A stretch of 64,000 bases of DNA from Pedobacter puniceum. GTDB lineage: Bacteria; Bacteroidota; Bacteroidia; Sphingobacteriales; Sphingobacteriaceae. Numbering within the stretch: position 1 is the first letter of the stretch; each line of letters opens with the position of its first letter. Where the stretch lies: positions 806,001 to 870,000 of the forward strand of contig NZ_WKJI01000001.1 in NCBI RefSeq assembly GCF_009674685.1, written 5' to 3'. A program made the translations under genes and the position numbers. Below the pieces are notes generated by a model. It made no database searches and was not told where the DNA came from. It was given only the letters and a program-made list of their open reading frames with translations. Shown one piece after another: positions 9,385 through 17,485 of the stretch.

Positions 9385-10173
9385 TTATGCCATCACTTGT
9401 TTTTTAGCCAAAAGTTCATGGTAAACACCATCCCAAAGTTGTATGCGTTTTTGTAATGATGCTATGGTTGCCGTTTTTGCTTCTTCCCAATATTGCTCAT
9501 CATCGCCACATAAATTGGCTGTCATTTGTAAGGCTAAATGACTGTGATGATCTCCATCAACTTCTATATGCCTTTCTAAATAATACTTGAAAATAGAAAT
9601 ATTATCTGGGAATTCTTTATTGATATCGTTAATGATAGACATAAACATACCCGGAATTAAATCTTCTCTGCCAAACGTAAAAATTGCCGACTGTAAATGA
9701 CTTTTTTCGCTGGCAATCGTTTCAAAAGTGAAGTTTACGAAAGCTTTGGCTGCTTCCGAAGTATGTGCAATATCAAAAGCTTGATTTAAATCTTTGCCGC
9801 TTTTTAGGGCATCAATAAAAGTATTAATTTCACTTACATCGGCACCGCATTGTTGCATAGCATCTAAGTAAATTTCAAAATGACTTTTACGTACACCATG
9901 CATATCTACATCCGATTCTTCGCCAACCACAATCTCGTTAATAAGAAAACGCGTATCAGCATCACCAACCGGAAACCAAGGCGTGTTTACACAGGTAAGA
10001 CTATTTTGTAGGGTTTTTAAGAGCGACATAAAATCCCATACAGCATAAACATGATATTTCATAAAAAGCTTTAAATCATCTAAATCTTTAATAAGATGAT
10101 AAACTTTATGATTGATGATTTCTTGTCTTAAAGGCTCTATTTCTTCTTGAATTTTTTGAATTTGATATTGCAT
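9385..10173 (-). CDS. DUF3050 protein (haem-oxygenase-like fold)
   Basis: A 262-residue all-helical protein matching DUF3050 over its length. Family landmarks are HKVYHLIKDLDDLKLFMKYH at about 23-42, VYAVWDFMSLLKTLQ, then TPWFPVGDADTRFLINEIV and, near the C-terminus, YYLERHIEVDGDHHSHLA. The conserved His/Glu/Asp residues (HVYAVWDFM, ERHIEVDGDHH) resemble the metal or haem site of haem-oxygenase-like and TenA-like proteins. No activity is established that I know of. It is cytoplasmic and lies in a minus-strand cluster of small conserved genes. Confidence 0.85.
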   Translation of the reverse strand: MQYQIQKIQEEIEPLRQEIINHKVYHLIKDLDDLKLFMKYHVYAVWDFMSLLKTLQNSLTCVNTPWFPVGDADTRFLINEIVVGEESDVDMHGVRKSHFEIYLDAMQQCGADVSEINTFIDALKSGKDLNQAFDIAHTSEAAKAFVNFTFETIASEKSHLQSAIFTFGREDLIPGMFMSIINDINKEFPDNISIFKYYLERHIEVDGDHHSHLALQMTANLCGDDEQYWEEAKTATIASLQKRIQLWDGVYHELLAKKQVMA

Positions 10174-10251
10174 GTTCTAATGTTTAATATTCTTCAATCA
10201 TTAGTTTAAAAACGAGGGTATGAGGGTATTGGTTTTGAGATTATTTAAATT

Positions 10252-10542
10252 TTACCATTTAGAAAACCATTTGCTATCTGCATAAAAAGTTCCGAAAGGT
10301 ACTAATGAAACCAAAAATGCTAAAGTCATTTGCCAAAATTTCCATTTTAAAACATAGCTAACTCTTAGCAACAGGAATACATAAAGCACAAAAAGAAGTC
10401 CGTGTGCCATACCCACCACATAATTGGGTTGTGGCATAGCAAACTGATATTTTAAAATCATGGTGAAACCTAGTAAGATATAAGACCATCCTTCTAAAAT
10501 GGCTATAGATCTAAATTGTTGGAGCGGCGTTTTAAATTGCAT
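10252..10542 (-). CDS. DUF3817 integral membrane protein
   Basis: A 96-residue protein with three hydrophobic spans (about 12-30, 42-62 and 70-86) and the DUF3817 signatures FRSIAILEGWSYILLG and VGMAHGLLFVLYVFLLL, with invariant-looking Glu, Gly and His. Members are small inner-membrane proteins of unknown function. It starts 2 bp before the end of the next gene upstream and belongs to the same transcript. Confidence 0.8.
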   Translation of the reverse strand: MQFKTPLQQFRSIAILEGWSYILLGFTMILKYQFAMPQPNYVVGMAHGLLFVLYVFLLLRVSYVLKWKFWQMTLAFLVSLVPFGTFYADSKWFSKW

Positions 10543-10544
10543 AA

Positions 10545-10922
10545 TTATAATTGTTCTGAAACTCTTTTGAAAATGAAGGCACTTAATCTTTTATTAATTT
10601 CTGATGCGTTTTGTAAATAAAAATCTAATTCCTCAGAAGTTAAAAAACCGGCAATTACACCAAATAACATCGTTTTTAATTGGATGTTTGATTTTAAAGC
10701 CTGCTGTAAAAGTTTAACCTTATCTAAGCTTTGCTGCTGAGAGAAATTTTTATAGTTTTTTTGTAAGAAATCTGTACAAATACGAACTAAAACGTCATTC
10801 TGAAGTTTTAAAACGGCTCTTAAGGTGAAGTTTTGAAACTTGCTTAAATCTTCTGCTATGCTTTCTGGGTTTTCAATAACAATTGCAGGTCTGTAATGTA
10901 ACAGAAATTCGTCTCGGTTCAT
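10545..10922 (-). CDS. Small helical protein of unknown function
   Basis: A 125-residue cytoplasmic protein, mostly amphipathic helix (LSKFQNFTLRAVLKLQNDVL, then VLKLQ and LKTMLFGVIAGFLTSEELDF). It has no signal peptide and no recognised motif. It is wedged between the MATE exporter gene (1 bp upstream) and the DUF3817 gene (2 bp downstream), so it is clearly part of the same transcription unit. Function unknown. Confidence 0.6.
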   Translation of the reverse strand: MNRDEFLLHYRPAIVIENPESIAEDLSKFQNFTLRAVLKLQNDVLVRICTDFLQKNYKNFSQQQSLDKVKLLQQALKSNIQLKTMLFGVIAGFLTSEELDFYLQNASEINKRLSAFIFKRVSEQL

Positions 10923-10923
10923 C

Positions 10924-12273
10924 TTAAATTAATTTTTTAGAAAGCTTTTGAAAACGTAAAAAGAGGAGAATACTGGCTACTAATAAGCCCAAAGTAAGAC
11001 CTATCCAAATGCCACTTACGCCAAAATTTAGTGTTATACCTAAATAGTATCCAACCGGCAAGCCAAATACCCAATAAGCCATAAATGTAATGAGGGTAGG
11101 CAAGTTTACATCGCCCATACCTCTTAAAATACCTAAGCCAACTACCTGTGCGCCATCAAATAATTGGAAAATAGCAGCTATTAATAATAAACCAGCGGCA
11201 ATTTCTATTACAGCTGTATCTTTAGAATAAAAAGCTGGTAAAATATTATTAAGTCCCATGAAAAGAGCTGCTGTAATACTCATAAACACCAATACAATGT
11301 GGTAGCTGCTAATGGCAGATAAGCGTAGGTATTGGAAGTCACTTTTACCAAAATTATTTCCGGTTTTAATAGTGGCTGCTGCCGATATTCCGCTGGCCAT
11401 CATGTAAGTTGTTGCGGCTAAATTGATAGCAACTTGGTGTGCAGCTTGCTCAACGGCACCAATGGTTCCAATTAAAATAGCGGCCCCACTGAAGGCACTC
11501 ACCTCAAAAGTATATTGCATGGCCGTTGGTGCACCTTGCTTAAATATTCTTTTTAACCTTATTTTATCGATAAAATTCCAAACAAAGTTTTTAAGATATT
11601 TTCTGAAGTAAACCGACTTGAATACATAAATCACCATTATAATGGCCATAATACTTCTATCAATAAGGGTACTGTAGCCAACACCTTTAACACCCATTGG
11701 GCTGATACCAAATAAGCCTTTTACAAAGATTATCCCTAAAATAATATTGATAACATTTCCCCAGATAGAAATCATCATAGCTTGTTTGGTAAAGCCTAAT
11801 CCCTCTGCAAACTGCTTAAAAGTTAGAAATACCATTAATGGGATAACAGATAAGCCTAATAAATTGAGGTATGGCTTGGCGTGGTAAACAACCTCTGGCG
11901 CTTGGTCTAAATGATCAATAAACAATACCGAGCCAAAGTAGATGAAGCAAAACAAAGCAATACCTGTAAATATATTGATGATTAAGCTGTTGCTTAATAG
12001 TTTACCACATTCTTCAAAATTGTTTTTGCCATTTTCTTGAGCTACCAAAGGGGTTAAGCCATAAGAAATTCCTATGCCTAATACCATGATAATCATGAAA
12101 ATGCTATTAACCAAAGAAACAGCGGCTAGTGGTATAGTACCTGCAAATTGGCCAACAATAATACTATCTGCTGTATGTACTAATGTATGTCCTAGTTGAG
12201 AAATTACTACCGGAATAGCCAGCGTTAGATTCTCTTTATAGTGTGGTTTATATTTATTGTAAATTTTTTTCAT
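10924..12273 (-). CDS. MATE family multidrug/cation antiporter
   Basis: A 449-residue inner-membrane protein with about 12 hydrophobic spans and the MATE pattern of two homologous halves. The N-terminal signature is AIPVVISQLGHTLVHTADSIIVGQFAG and the second half opens with the equivalent APTAMQYTFEVSAFSGAAI. MATE proteins export cationic drugs, dyes and metabolites using a sodium or proton gradient. The start is the ATG at 12273 preceded by a gap of 13 bp to the AlbA_2 gene. The family is secure; the substrate is unknown. Confidence 0.93.
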   Translation of the reverse strand: MKKIYNKYKPHYKENLTLAIPVVISQLGHTLVHTADSIIVGQFAGTIPLAAVSLVNSIFMIIMVLGIGISYGLTPLVAQENGKNNFEECGKLLSNSLIINIFTGIALFCFIYFGSVLFIDHLDQAPEVVYHAKPYLNLLGLSVIPLMVFLTFKQFAEGLGFTKQAMMISIWGNVINIILGIIFVKGLFGISPMGVKGVGYSTLIDRSIMAIIMVIYVFKSVYFRKYLKNFVWNFIDKIRLKRIFKQGAPTAMQYTFEVSAFSGAAILIGTIGAVEQAAHQVAINLAATTYMMASGISAAATIKTGNNFGKSDFQYLRLSAISSYHIVLVFMSITAALFMGLNNILPAFYSKDTAVIEIAAGLLLIAAIFQLFDGAQVVGLGILRGMGDVNLPTLITFMAYWVFGLPVGYYLGITLNFGVSGIWIGLTLGLLVASILLFLRFQKLSKKLI

Positions 12274-12286
12274 GATGTAAACCCCT

Positions 12287-12922
12287 TTAAGAGGCTGTAT
12301 AAAATTCTTCTTTTTCTGTTGTATGCACCCTAATAACTCCCGATAGAATAAGGTTAACCATAATTCTAGATGCTCTTCTTCTAGAGATATTCATCATTTT
12401 CGCATATTCTTTAAGGGTGATACGTTCGTTCTCCTCTAGATATTCTAAAAGGGCTTTTTCTTTAGAAGAGTAAGTAATCATAACGCCTTCCTCATCTTGT
12501 TGTTTACGTAAAACATCTACAACAATTTTACTTGCTAAAACACTTTTATCTTTTACCCTAATGTAAACCCACCATTTTTGGTCTTCGCCAAGTGCATAAT
12601 GTGGCTTGGTATCGCTTGAGGATATTGAAACTACCAGTACCAATTTATCTTCAACATAAACTTCTTCAAAAATGGGCTCTAGCATAGGTTTTGCATAAAA
12701 AGTACAGGCTTTCTCAATCATGTACTTTTCTTCATCTTCTGCTTTTACACCTTTAATTGTCCCATCATCAGCCACGCCAATTAATAATTTACCGCCTTTG
12801 TTATTAGCAAAAGAAACCATGGTTTTAGCAATTTTCTCGCAAGAGGTAATGGTTCTTTTAAAATCTAACGCTACACCTTCGCCTTCAAAAATAAGCTGCT
12901 TAATATGGTAAGGTCTTAGCAT
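12287..12922 (-). CDS. AlbA_2/Schlafen-type domain protein with C-terminal winged helix
   Basis: A 211-residue protein. Residues about 5-135 form an AlbA_2 (Schlafen AAA_4-type) domain: EGVALDFKRTITSCEKIAK, MVSFANNKGGKLLIGVADDG and IKGVKAEDE. A winged-helix segment follows (ALLEYLEENERITLKEYAKM, then ISRRRASRIMVNLILSG). This layout is usual for putative transcription regulators in bacteria, although related domains in Schlafen proteins are nucleases. It precedes the MATE exporter by 13 bp, so it may control that gene. The regulatory role is inferred. Confidence 0.8.
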   Translation of the reverse strand: MLRPYHIKQLIFEGEGVALDFKRTITSCEKIAKTMVSFANNKGGKLLIGVADDGTIKGVKAEDEEKYMIEKACTFYAKPMLEPIFEEVYVEDKLVLVVSISSSDTKPHYALGEDQKWWVYIRVKDKSVLASKIVVDVLRKQQDEEGVMITYSSKEKALLEYLEENERITLKEYAKMMNISRRRASRIMVNLILSGVIRVHTTEKEEFYTAS

Positions 12923-12923
12923 G

Positions 12924-13388
12924 TTAATGAGTTTGATATGGCGTTAAAATCTCTAAAAATCTATCTGCTGCCTTTAAAGGCTCAAAACCAAATTGCTTGT
13001 ATAAACCATGAGCATCTAAAGTAGCTAGTAACCATCTTTTTATCCCTTTTAAATCATCATTATTGATAATAGTTTGCATCAACCATTTAGATAAACCTTG
13101 TTTTCTATAATCTGGTAAAACAAATACATCGGCTACATAAGCAAAGGTACTTTCATCGGTAATTAAACGAGCAAAACCTATTTGCTTTTGCTGATGATAA
13201 AGTCCGTAACAGATAGAATGCTGAATAGCTTTTTCTAAACGTTCTTTACTGATACCTTTTGCCCAATAGGATTCTTGGCTCAAGAAATTAAATATCGCTT
13301 CAAAATCTAGCAAAGATTTATCTGTAGAAATGTTGAAACCTTTTTTTAAGAAGGTATCATCATTCATAAAAGTTTTTATGATTCCCAT
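12924..13388 (-). CDS. GNAT family N-acetyltransferase
   Basis: A 154-residue cytoplasmic protein with a GNAT core: IGFARLITDESTFAYVADVF (beta4), VLPDYRKQGLSKWLMQTII (motif A, with the acetyl-CoA pyrophosphate loop), WLLATLDAHGLYKQFGFEPL (motif B). The substrate cannot be told. It lies directly between the DUF4442 gene (stop next to this start) and the AlbA_2 gene in a tight run. The ATG at 13388 is used; a second Met seven codons in is possible. Confidence 0.9.
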   Translation of the reverse strand: MGIIKTFMNDDTFLKKGFNISTDKSLLDFEAIFNFLSQESYWAKGISKERLEKAIQHSICYGLYHQQKQIGFARLITDESTFAYVADVFVLPDYRKQGLSKWLMQTIINNDDLKGIKRWLLATLDAHGLYKQFGFEPLKAADRFLEILTPYQTH

Positions 13389-13874
13389 CTAATAAGCAAT
13401 TGTGTGGTGTTCTCCCTGATATAAATTTCTAACGTAAACTTCATTACTTACTACCGCACAAACTTCTCCTTTTTTATTGGTAATAGATATAGGTAATGCT
13501 TTTACAAATTTACCTACTGTTTTAAGCTGATGTTCTGCTTCTGCAATATCTTCATCAGAAATAGAAATTTTGAAATATAAATCTGTATTACCAGGTTTTA
13601 AATATTGTATATGAGCACTTTTGAGCCAAACTCTGGTTTTATAGCCTTTTTTTCTAAAAATCTGATCGAAAAGTAAAGCATAAAAAGGGTCTGATGCACT
13701 AAAAATAGTTCCCCCAAAGATGCTTTTATTGTAATTTGTGTTAAAAATGCTTTTGATGATTTTTACCTCTACCGATTTAAAATCGCAACTAAACTTTTGC
13801 ACCCAAATCCTTTGAAAGAATAAGGGAGGGTAAAATCTGAGCGCCCACTTTAAAGTTTTTGGAGATACCTTCAT
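13389..13874 (-). CDS. DUF4442 hotdog-fold protein (thioesterase-like)
   Basis: A 161-residue protein with the DUF4442 (YiiD_C-like) hotdog pattern: WALRFYPPLFFQRIWVQKFS, NTNYNKSIFGGTIFSASDPFYALLFDQ and VWLKSAHIQYLKPGNTDLYFKI. The SIFGGTIF/ASDP stretch corresponds to the acyl-thioester-binding helix region. Related proteins are predicted acyl-CoA thioesterases, but no substrate is established here. It heads the tight run that continues through GNAT, AlbA_2 and MATE. Confidence 0.8.
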   Translation of the reverse strand: MKVSPKTLKWALRFYPPLFFQRIWVQKFSCDFKSVEVKIIKSIFNTNYNKSIFGGTIFSASDPFYALLFDQIFRKKGYKTRVWLKSAHIQYLKPGNTDLYFKISISDEDIAEAEHQLKTVGKFVKALPISITNKKGEVCAVVSNEVYVRNLYQGEHHTIAY

Positions 13875-13909
13875 GAAGCATAAATATCCACAATATAAAC
13901 AGCACCATG

Positions 13910-13938
13910 AAATTTAGCCCGCTTTATGAGCTAAATTT
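13910..13938 (-). terminator. Hairpin after the 13948-14466 gene
   Basis: Arms AAATTTAGC (13910-13918) and GCTAAATTT (13930-13938) with an 11-base loop, lying 10 bp past the stop of the upstream minus-strand gene. There is no long T-run, so it is at best a weak terminator. Confidence 0.4.
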
Positions 13939-13947
13939 TACAAAGCC

Positions 13948-14466
13948 TTAATAGATATCTTGCATACTAAAGAATTTGCGTTGAGTTTTTACTTCTGCAA
14001 TTAAGGCATCAAATTCTTGTTGATAATCAAACTGTAAATCTTCATCTAGCTTAGGAATAAGCTTGTAAATTCTTTTTAATTGCCTGTATAATAAGCCAAT
14101 TAGAGGTTTATGGCTAGTATGGCATATCCCAGCATTTAAAAATAGTCGACAAAAATGTATGCTAATGTCAAGCTCGAAAACTTTAACACCTATAAATTTA
14201 ATATGCTTATTCATGATTCTGATGGTTTTTCTTAAAACCTTAGTACAGGTATAATCAGAATAGGGGAGCTTCTTAAAATCTTCGTCTAACAACTTTTTTA
14301 CATCTTCAACATAATCATCTGCTCGTTGGTTAAAAAAGAGCAGAAAGTTTAGTAATTCTTTATTCTCTGTCTTGTATTTGGACAATCTTAAACAATATTC
14401 TGCTAAAACCTCTTTAGGTAATTCTTGTAGCTCTTTTCGTATCAGATTTAATTTTGGGGCTTCCAT
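13948..14466 (-). CDS. Conserved helical protein of unknown function (DUF6155-like)
   Basis: A 172-residue all-helical cytoplasmic protein. The beginning LIRKELQELPKEVLAEYCLR and LSKYKTENKELLNFLL resemble DUF6155-type proteins, but I am not sure of the family. The rest is basic and amphipathic (CTKVLRKTIRIMNKHIKFIG, LIGLLYRQLKRIYKLIPKLD) with three Cys residues in the middle. It diverges from the symporter gene and has its own hairpin downstream. No function can be given. Confidence 0.6.
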   Translation of the reverse strand: MEAPKLNLIRKELQELPKEVLAEYCLRLSKYKTENKELLNFLLFFNQRADDYVEDVKKLLDEDFKKLPYSDYTCTKVLRKTIRIMNKHIKFIGVKVFELDISIHFCRLFLNAGICHTSHKPLIGLLYRQLKRIYKLIPKLDEDLQFDYQQEFDALIAEVKTQRKFFSMQDIY

Positions 14467-14478
14467 CAGGATATGCTT

Positions 14479-14508
14479 TTGTGCTGTAAGCCAAAATAGT
14501 TACTTTTG
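14479..14508 (+). promoter_or_regulatory. Promoter of the dicarboxylate symporter
   Basis: TTG (14479-14481), a 19-base spacer, then TACTTTTG (14501-14508): a full match to the Bacteroidota TTG-N19-TAnnTTTG consensus. The symporter ATG follows 22 bases past the -7 box. Confidence 0.75.
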
Positions 14509-14530
14509 TTGAATTCCCAACAAGCAATGC

Positions 14531-15910
14531 ATGAAATTTAAAGCAAGTACTTTATTTACGCTCATCAGTATTTTTGTAGCGGCACTTCTCACCTTATTAA
14601 ATCATTATCAAATAGTAGCTATAGATAGCCAGGTTCTTATTGGCTTTAGATGGTTAGCTATTGTAGGTTTGTTTTTATATGGTTTGAGGAAAAAATCTTT
14701 AACATCATGGATATTAATATCTATGGTAGTTGGGGCCGAGATTGGAAATGATTTTCCTAACATCGGGATGGAATTGCAGGTTTTAAGTAAGGTTTTCCTT
14801 AAAATGATTAAAACCATTGTAGCCCCTTTATTATTTGCTACGCTGGTTTTCGGAATAGCCGGACATTCAGATTTAAAGCAAGTAGGTAGAATGGGCTGGA
14901 AATCTCTAGTTTACTTTGAGGTTGTTACTACCATTGCACTTTTCTTAGGTTTGGCTGCTATAAACATCTCTAAAGCAGGTGTAGGCATTGGTAACCCACC
15001 CGGTGCTGTTGAGGAACTTCCTAAAGTAGAGGCGCAGACTACCTCTGATATTATTTTGCATATTTTTCCAGAAAACGTTGCAAAATCTGTAGCAGAAGGT
15101 CAGGTACTACAAATTGTAGTTTTCAGTATCCTATTTGGTATCGCTTTAGCAATGGTAAGAGAAGATAAACGTCAACCTATGTTGAAGTTTACAGAAAGCT
15201 TATCAGAAGTGATGTTCAAATTTACCAATTTGGTCATGTATTTTGCTCCTATTGGGGTTGGTGCAGCCATAGCTTACACCGTTGGGCATATGGGTCTAGG
15301 TATTTTGGTGAATTTATTTCAGCTATTAGCTACTTTATATGTGGCTTTAATAGTGTTTCTAGTGGGCGTTTTATTCCCAATAGCACTTATTGTTGGTGTT
15401 CCTATTAAGAAGTTTTTAAAGGCAATTGCCGAACCTGTTTCTATTGCATTTGCCACTACAAGTTCAGAAGCTGCGTTGCCAAGAGCGATGGAAGCTATGG
15501 AGCGCATTGGAGTGCCACGTAAAATTGTTGCTTTTGTAATGCCTACAGGTTATAGTTTTAATCTGGATGGGACTACGCTTTATTTGTCTCTAGCAGCTAT
15601 ATTTGTGGCGCAAGCCGCCGGGATGGAGTTTAGTTTTGGACAACAATTGGTTATTGTGTTTACTTTAATGTTAACCAGTAAAGGTGTTGCAGGTGTACCT
15701 AGAGCTTCATTAGTGATATTATTAGGTACCGCAGCTTCTTTTGGGATGCCTGTTTGGCCAATATTTATCATTTTAGGTATAGATGAACTGATGGATATGG
15801 CCCGTACTTCTGTAAACGTAATAGGAAATTGTTTAGCCACCGTAGTGATAGCGAAATGGGAAGGCGAGTTTGATGAAAATGCAAATAACGAAGAGATAAC
15901 CACGATATGA
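14531..15910 (+). CDS. Dicarboxylate/amino acid:cation symporter (DAACS/SLC1 family)
   Basis: A 459-residue inner-membrane carrier with about eight spans plus re-entrant hairpins. The family signatures are complete: MIKTIVAPLLFATLVFGIAG in TM3, the serine-rich hairpin FATTSSEAALPRAMEAM, the sodium site GYSFNLDGTTLY, and the second hairpin MLTSKGVAGVPRAS with PIFIILGIDELMDMARTSVN. These proteins import glutamate, aspartate or C4-dicarboxylates with sodium or protons. The extra N-terminal spans (about 40 residues) are longer than in GltP but seen in Bacteroidota homologues. Its stop overlaps the next start by 4 bp. The substrate class is secure; the exact substrate is not. Confidence 0.94.
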   Translation: MKFKASTLFTLISIFVAALLTLLNHYQIVAIDSQVLIGFRWLAIVGLFLYGLRKKSLTSWILISMVVGAEIGNDFPNIGMELQVLSKVFLKMIKTIVAPLLFATLVFGIAGHSDLKQVGRMGWKSLVYFEVVTTIALFLGLAAINISKAGVGIGNPPGAVEELPKVEAQTTSDIILHIFPENVAKSVAEGQVLQIVVFSILFGIALAMVREDKRQPMLKFTESLSEVMFKFTNLVMYFAPIGVGAAIAYTVGHMGLGILVNLFQLLATLYVALIVFLVGVLFPIALIVGVPIKKFLKAIAEPVSIAFATTSSEAALPRAMEAMERIGVPRKIVAFVMPTGYSFNLDGTTLYLSLAAIFVAQAAGMEFSFGQQLVIVFTLMLTSKGVAGVPRASLVILLGTAASFGMPVWPIFIILGIDELMDMARTSVNVIGNCLATVVIAKWEGEFDENANNEEITTI

Positions 15911-16407
15911 GTAACAAAGCAAAAAAAATATTCTTAGCATTAAGTATTGTAGTACCCTTTCTTTTATACTGTGTTTTTTACTACAGTAAAATGATTAGTA
16001 ATGCCCCTTATAAATACTCTGAGTTTACCTCTATTACCTTAAAAGCGGGTTTAGGTAAAAATTATGAGAAGACCTTTAATTCTAAAACCCAAGATTTTCA
16101 ATATATAGATGTAAATGATTCTTTAGTTAAAACGAAGGTTCGTTTAAATAAAGATGATTTACTTTTCTTGCACAGAAAAGCAGCTGAATTGGGTTTTTGG
16201 GATTGGCCTGAGCAAATGATAGGCGATGAAACTGGTAAAGCTCCACGCTATTATCTGGAGTTTGAATACCAGCGTAAGAAAAAGTTTATGGAGATAGATG
16301 CCGAGTATAATGAAAATACGAAGCTAAGAGATGCAGCCTTACAGTTAGTTAAAACTGTTGATCAAGCCATTTTGGATGCTCAAGACCGAGAAAATAAAGC
16401 TAAATAA
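15907..16407 (+). CDS. Membrane-anchored protein of unknown function
   Basis: A 166-residue protein with one N-terminal transmembrane segment (about 8-28, LALSIVVPFLLYCVFYY) and a soluble alpha/beta domain presumably in the periplasm (YSEFTSITLKAGLGKNYEKT, LHRKAAELGFWDWPEQMIGD, YYLEFEYQRKKKFMEIDAEY). It overlaps the symporter gene by 4 bp (ATGA), so the two are translationally coupled. No known domain was recognised; a role linked to the symporter is only suggested by coupling. Confidence 0.7.
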   Translation: MSNKAKKIFLALSIVVPFLLYCVFYYSKMISNAPYKYSEFTSITLKAGLGKNYEKTFNSKTQDFQYIDVNDSLVKTKVRLNKDDLLFLHRKAAELGFWDWPEQMIGDETGKAPRYYLEFEYQRKKKFMEIDAEYNENTKLRDAALQLVKTVDQAILDAQDRENKAK

Positions 16408-16433
16408 TAGATAAAAATTAATTGTTTAATAGC

Positions 16434-16463
16434 TTGTTTTAAATAATTATATGCGTATATTTG
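16434..16463 (+). promoter_or_regulatory. Promoter of rplU-rpmA
   Basis: TTG (16434-16436), 19-base spacer, TATATTTG (16456-16463). This is a full Bacteroidota consensus match and leaves a leader of roughly 30 bases before the rplU ATG. Confidence 0.82.
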
Positions 16464-16497
16464 CACCTCATTTTAAAACAAAATAAATTATTTAACC

Positions 16498-16809
16498 ATG
16501 TACGCAATAGTAAATATAGCAGGACAGCAATTCAAAGTTGCTAAAGACCAGCATCTTTTTGTACACAGATTACAAGGTGATGAAGGCGCTAGTATTGAAT
16601 TTGACAATGTGTTATTAGTTGAAAACGAAGGTAAATTTACCGTAGGTACACCTGCTGTAAAAGGAGCAAAAGTTTCTGCTAAAATCGTGTCTCATTTAAA
16701 AGGTGATAAAGTAATCGTTTTCCACAAGAAAAGAAGAAAAGGATATAAAAAGAAAAACGGACACCGTCAGTTCTTCACTAAAATCCAGATTGATAGCATT
16801 ACTATATAA
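16498..16809 (+). CDS. rplU: 50S ribosomal protein L21
   Basis: A 103-residue protein matching bL21 end to end: [18 protein letters not shown] at the start, [20 protein letters not shown] in the middle, and the rRNA-binding basic segment [20 protein letters not shown] at the end. It binds 23S rRNA domain I/L20. It is followed by rpmA after 52 bp, the conserved bacterial gene pair, and is driven by a strong consensus promoter. Confidence 0.98.
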   Translation: MYAIVNIAGQQFKVAKDQHLFVHRLQGDEGASIEFDNVLLVENEGKFTVGTPAVKGAKVSAKIVSHLKGDKVIVFHKKRRKGYKKKNGHRQFFTKIQIDSITI

Positions 16810-16861
16810 TTAATTAGGTAACAAAACGTTAAACATCGTTTAGCAAAATAGATATAAAACC

Positions 16862-17284
16862 ATGGCACATAAGAAAGGAGCCGGTAGCTCTAACAACGGT
16901 AGAGAATCACAAAGTAAGCGTTTAGGTATTAAAATTTTTGGCGGACAAGCTGCTACTGCAGGAAACATCATTGTTCGTCAGCGTGGTACTAAGCACCATC
17001 CTGAGAAAAACGTAGGAATTGGTAAAGACCATACTTTGTTTGCTTTAATTGATGGTAAAGTAGTTTTCAGAAAGAAAGCAGATAATAAATCTTATGTTTC
17101 TGTAGTTCCTTTTGAAGTAGCTGCACCAGTTGTAGAAGATAAACCAGCTAAAAAAGCTGCTGCACCTAAAGCAAAAGCAGAAGTAGCTGTTGAAGCTGCT
17201 GCTGAAGAGCCTAAAGCAGAGAAAAAAGTAGCTGCTAAAAAAGCACCTGCTAAAAAAGCTGATAAAGCAGAAGACGCAGAATAA
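16862..17284 (+). CDS. rpmA: 50S ribosomal protein L27 with long Ala/Lys-rich tail
   Basis: Residues 1 to about 87 are a normal bL27: [40 protein letters not shown] and [20 protein letters not shown]. The N-terminus near the peptidyl-transferase centre has no Firmicutes-type presequence. The protein then continues for about 53 residues of low-complexity Ala/Lys/Glu/Pro sequence (repeats of [13 protein letters not shown]), making 140 residues where 85-90 is usual. The tail is open, in frame and ends in a proper TAA before a strong terminator, so it looks real. Such tails occur in other Bacteroidota, but their function is not known to me. Confidence 0.97.
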   Translation: MAHKKGAGSSNNGRESQSKRLGIKIFGGQAATAGNIIVRQRGTKHHPEKNVGIGKDHTLFALIDGKVVFRKKADNKSYVSVVPFEVAAPVVEDKPAKKAAAPKAKAEVAVEAAAEEPKAEKKVAAKKAPAKKADKAEDAE

Positions 17285-17304
17285 TTAAATTCTTAAAGAA
17301 ATAT

Positions 17305-17339
17305 AAAAGCCTGTTAGGATATGCTAACAGGCTTTTTTT
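17305..17339 (+). terminator. Terminator of rplU-rpmA
   Basis: Perfect 13-base arms AAAAGCCTGTTAG (17305-17317) and CTAACAGGCTTTT (17324-17336) with a 6-base loop and a T-run to 17339. It lies 21 bp past the rpmA stop. Confidence 0.92.
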
Positions 17340-17485
17340 GTATATAATCGGTGAATCAATTACCCATTTGGTTGAAAGTGATTAATTACCAACTTTATAT
17401 TTTCCGTTTATTAGTTGTTGGTTTTACAGTACTATTTTATAAATGGCTAATTTACTGGATGAAATAAACTTGATAGATTTTCTTA

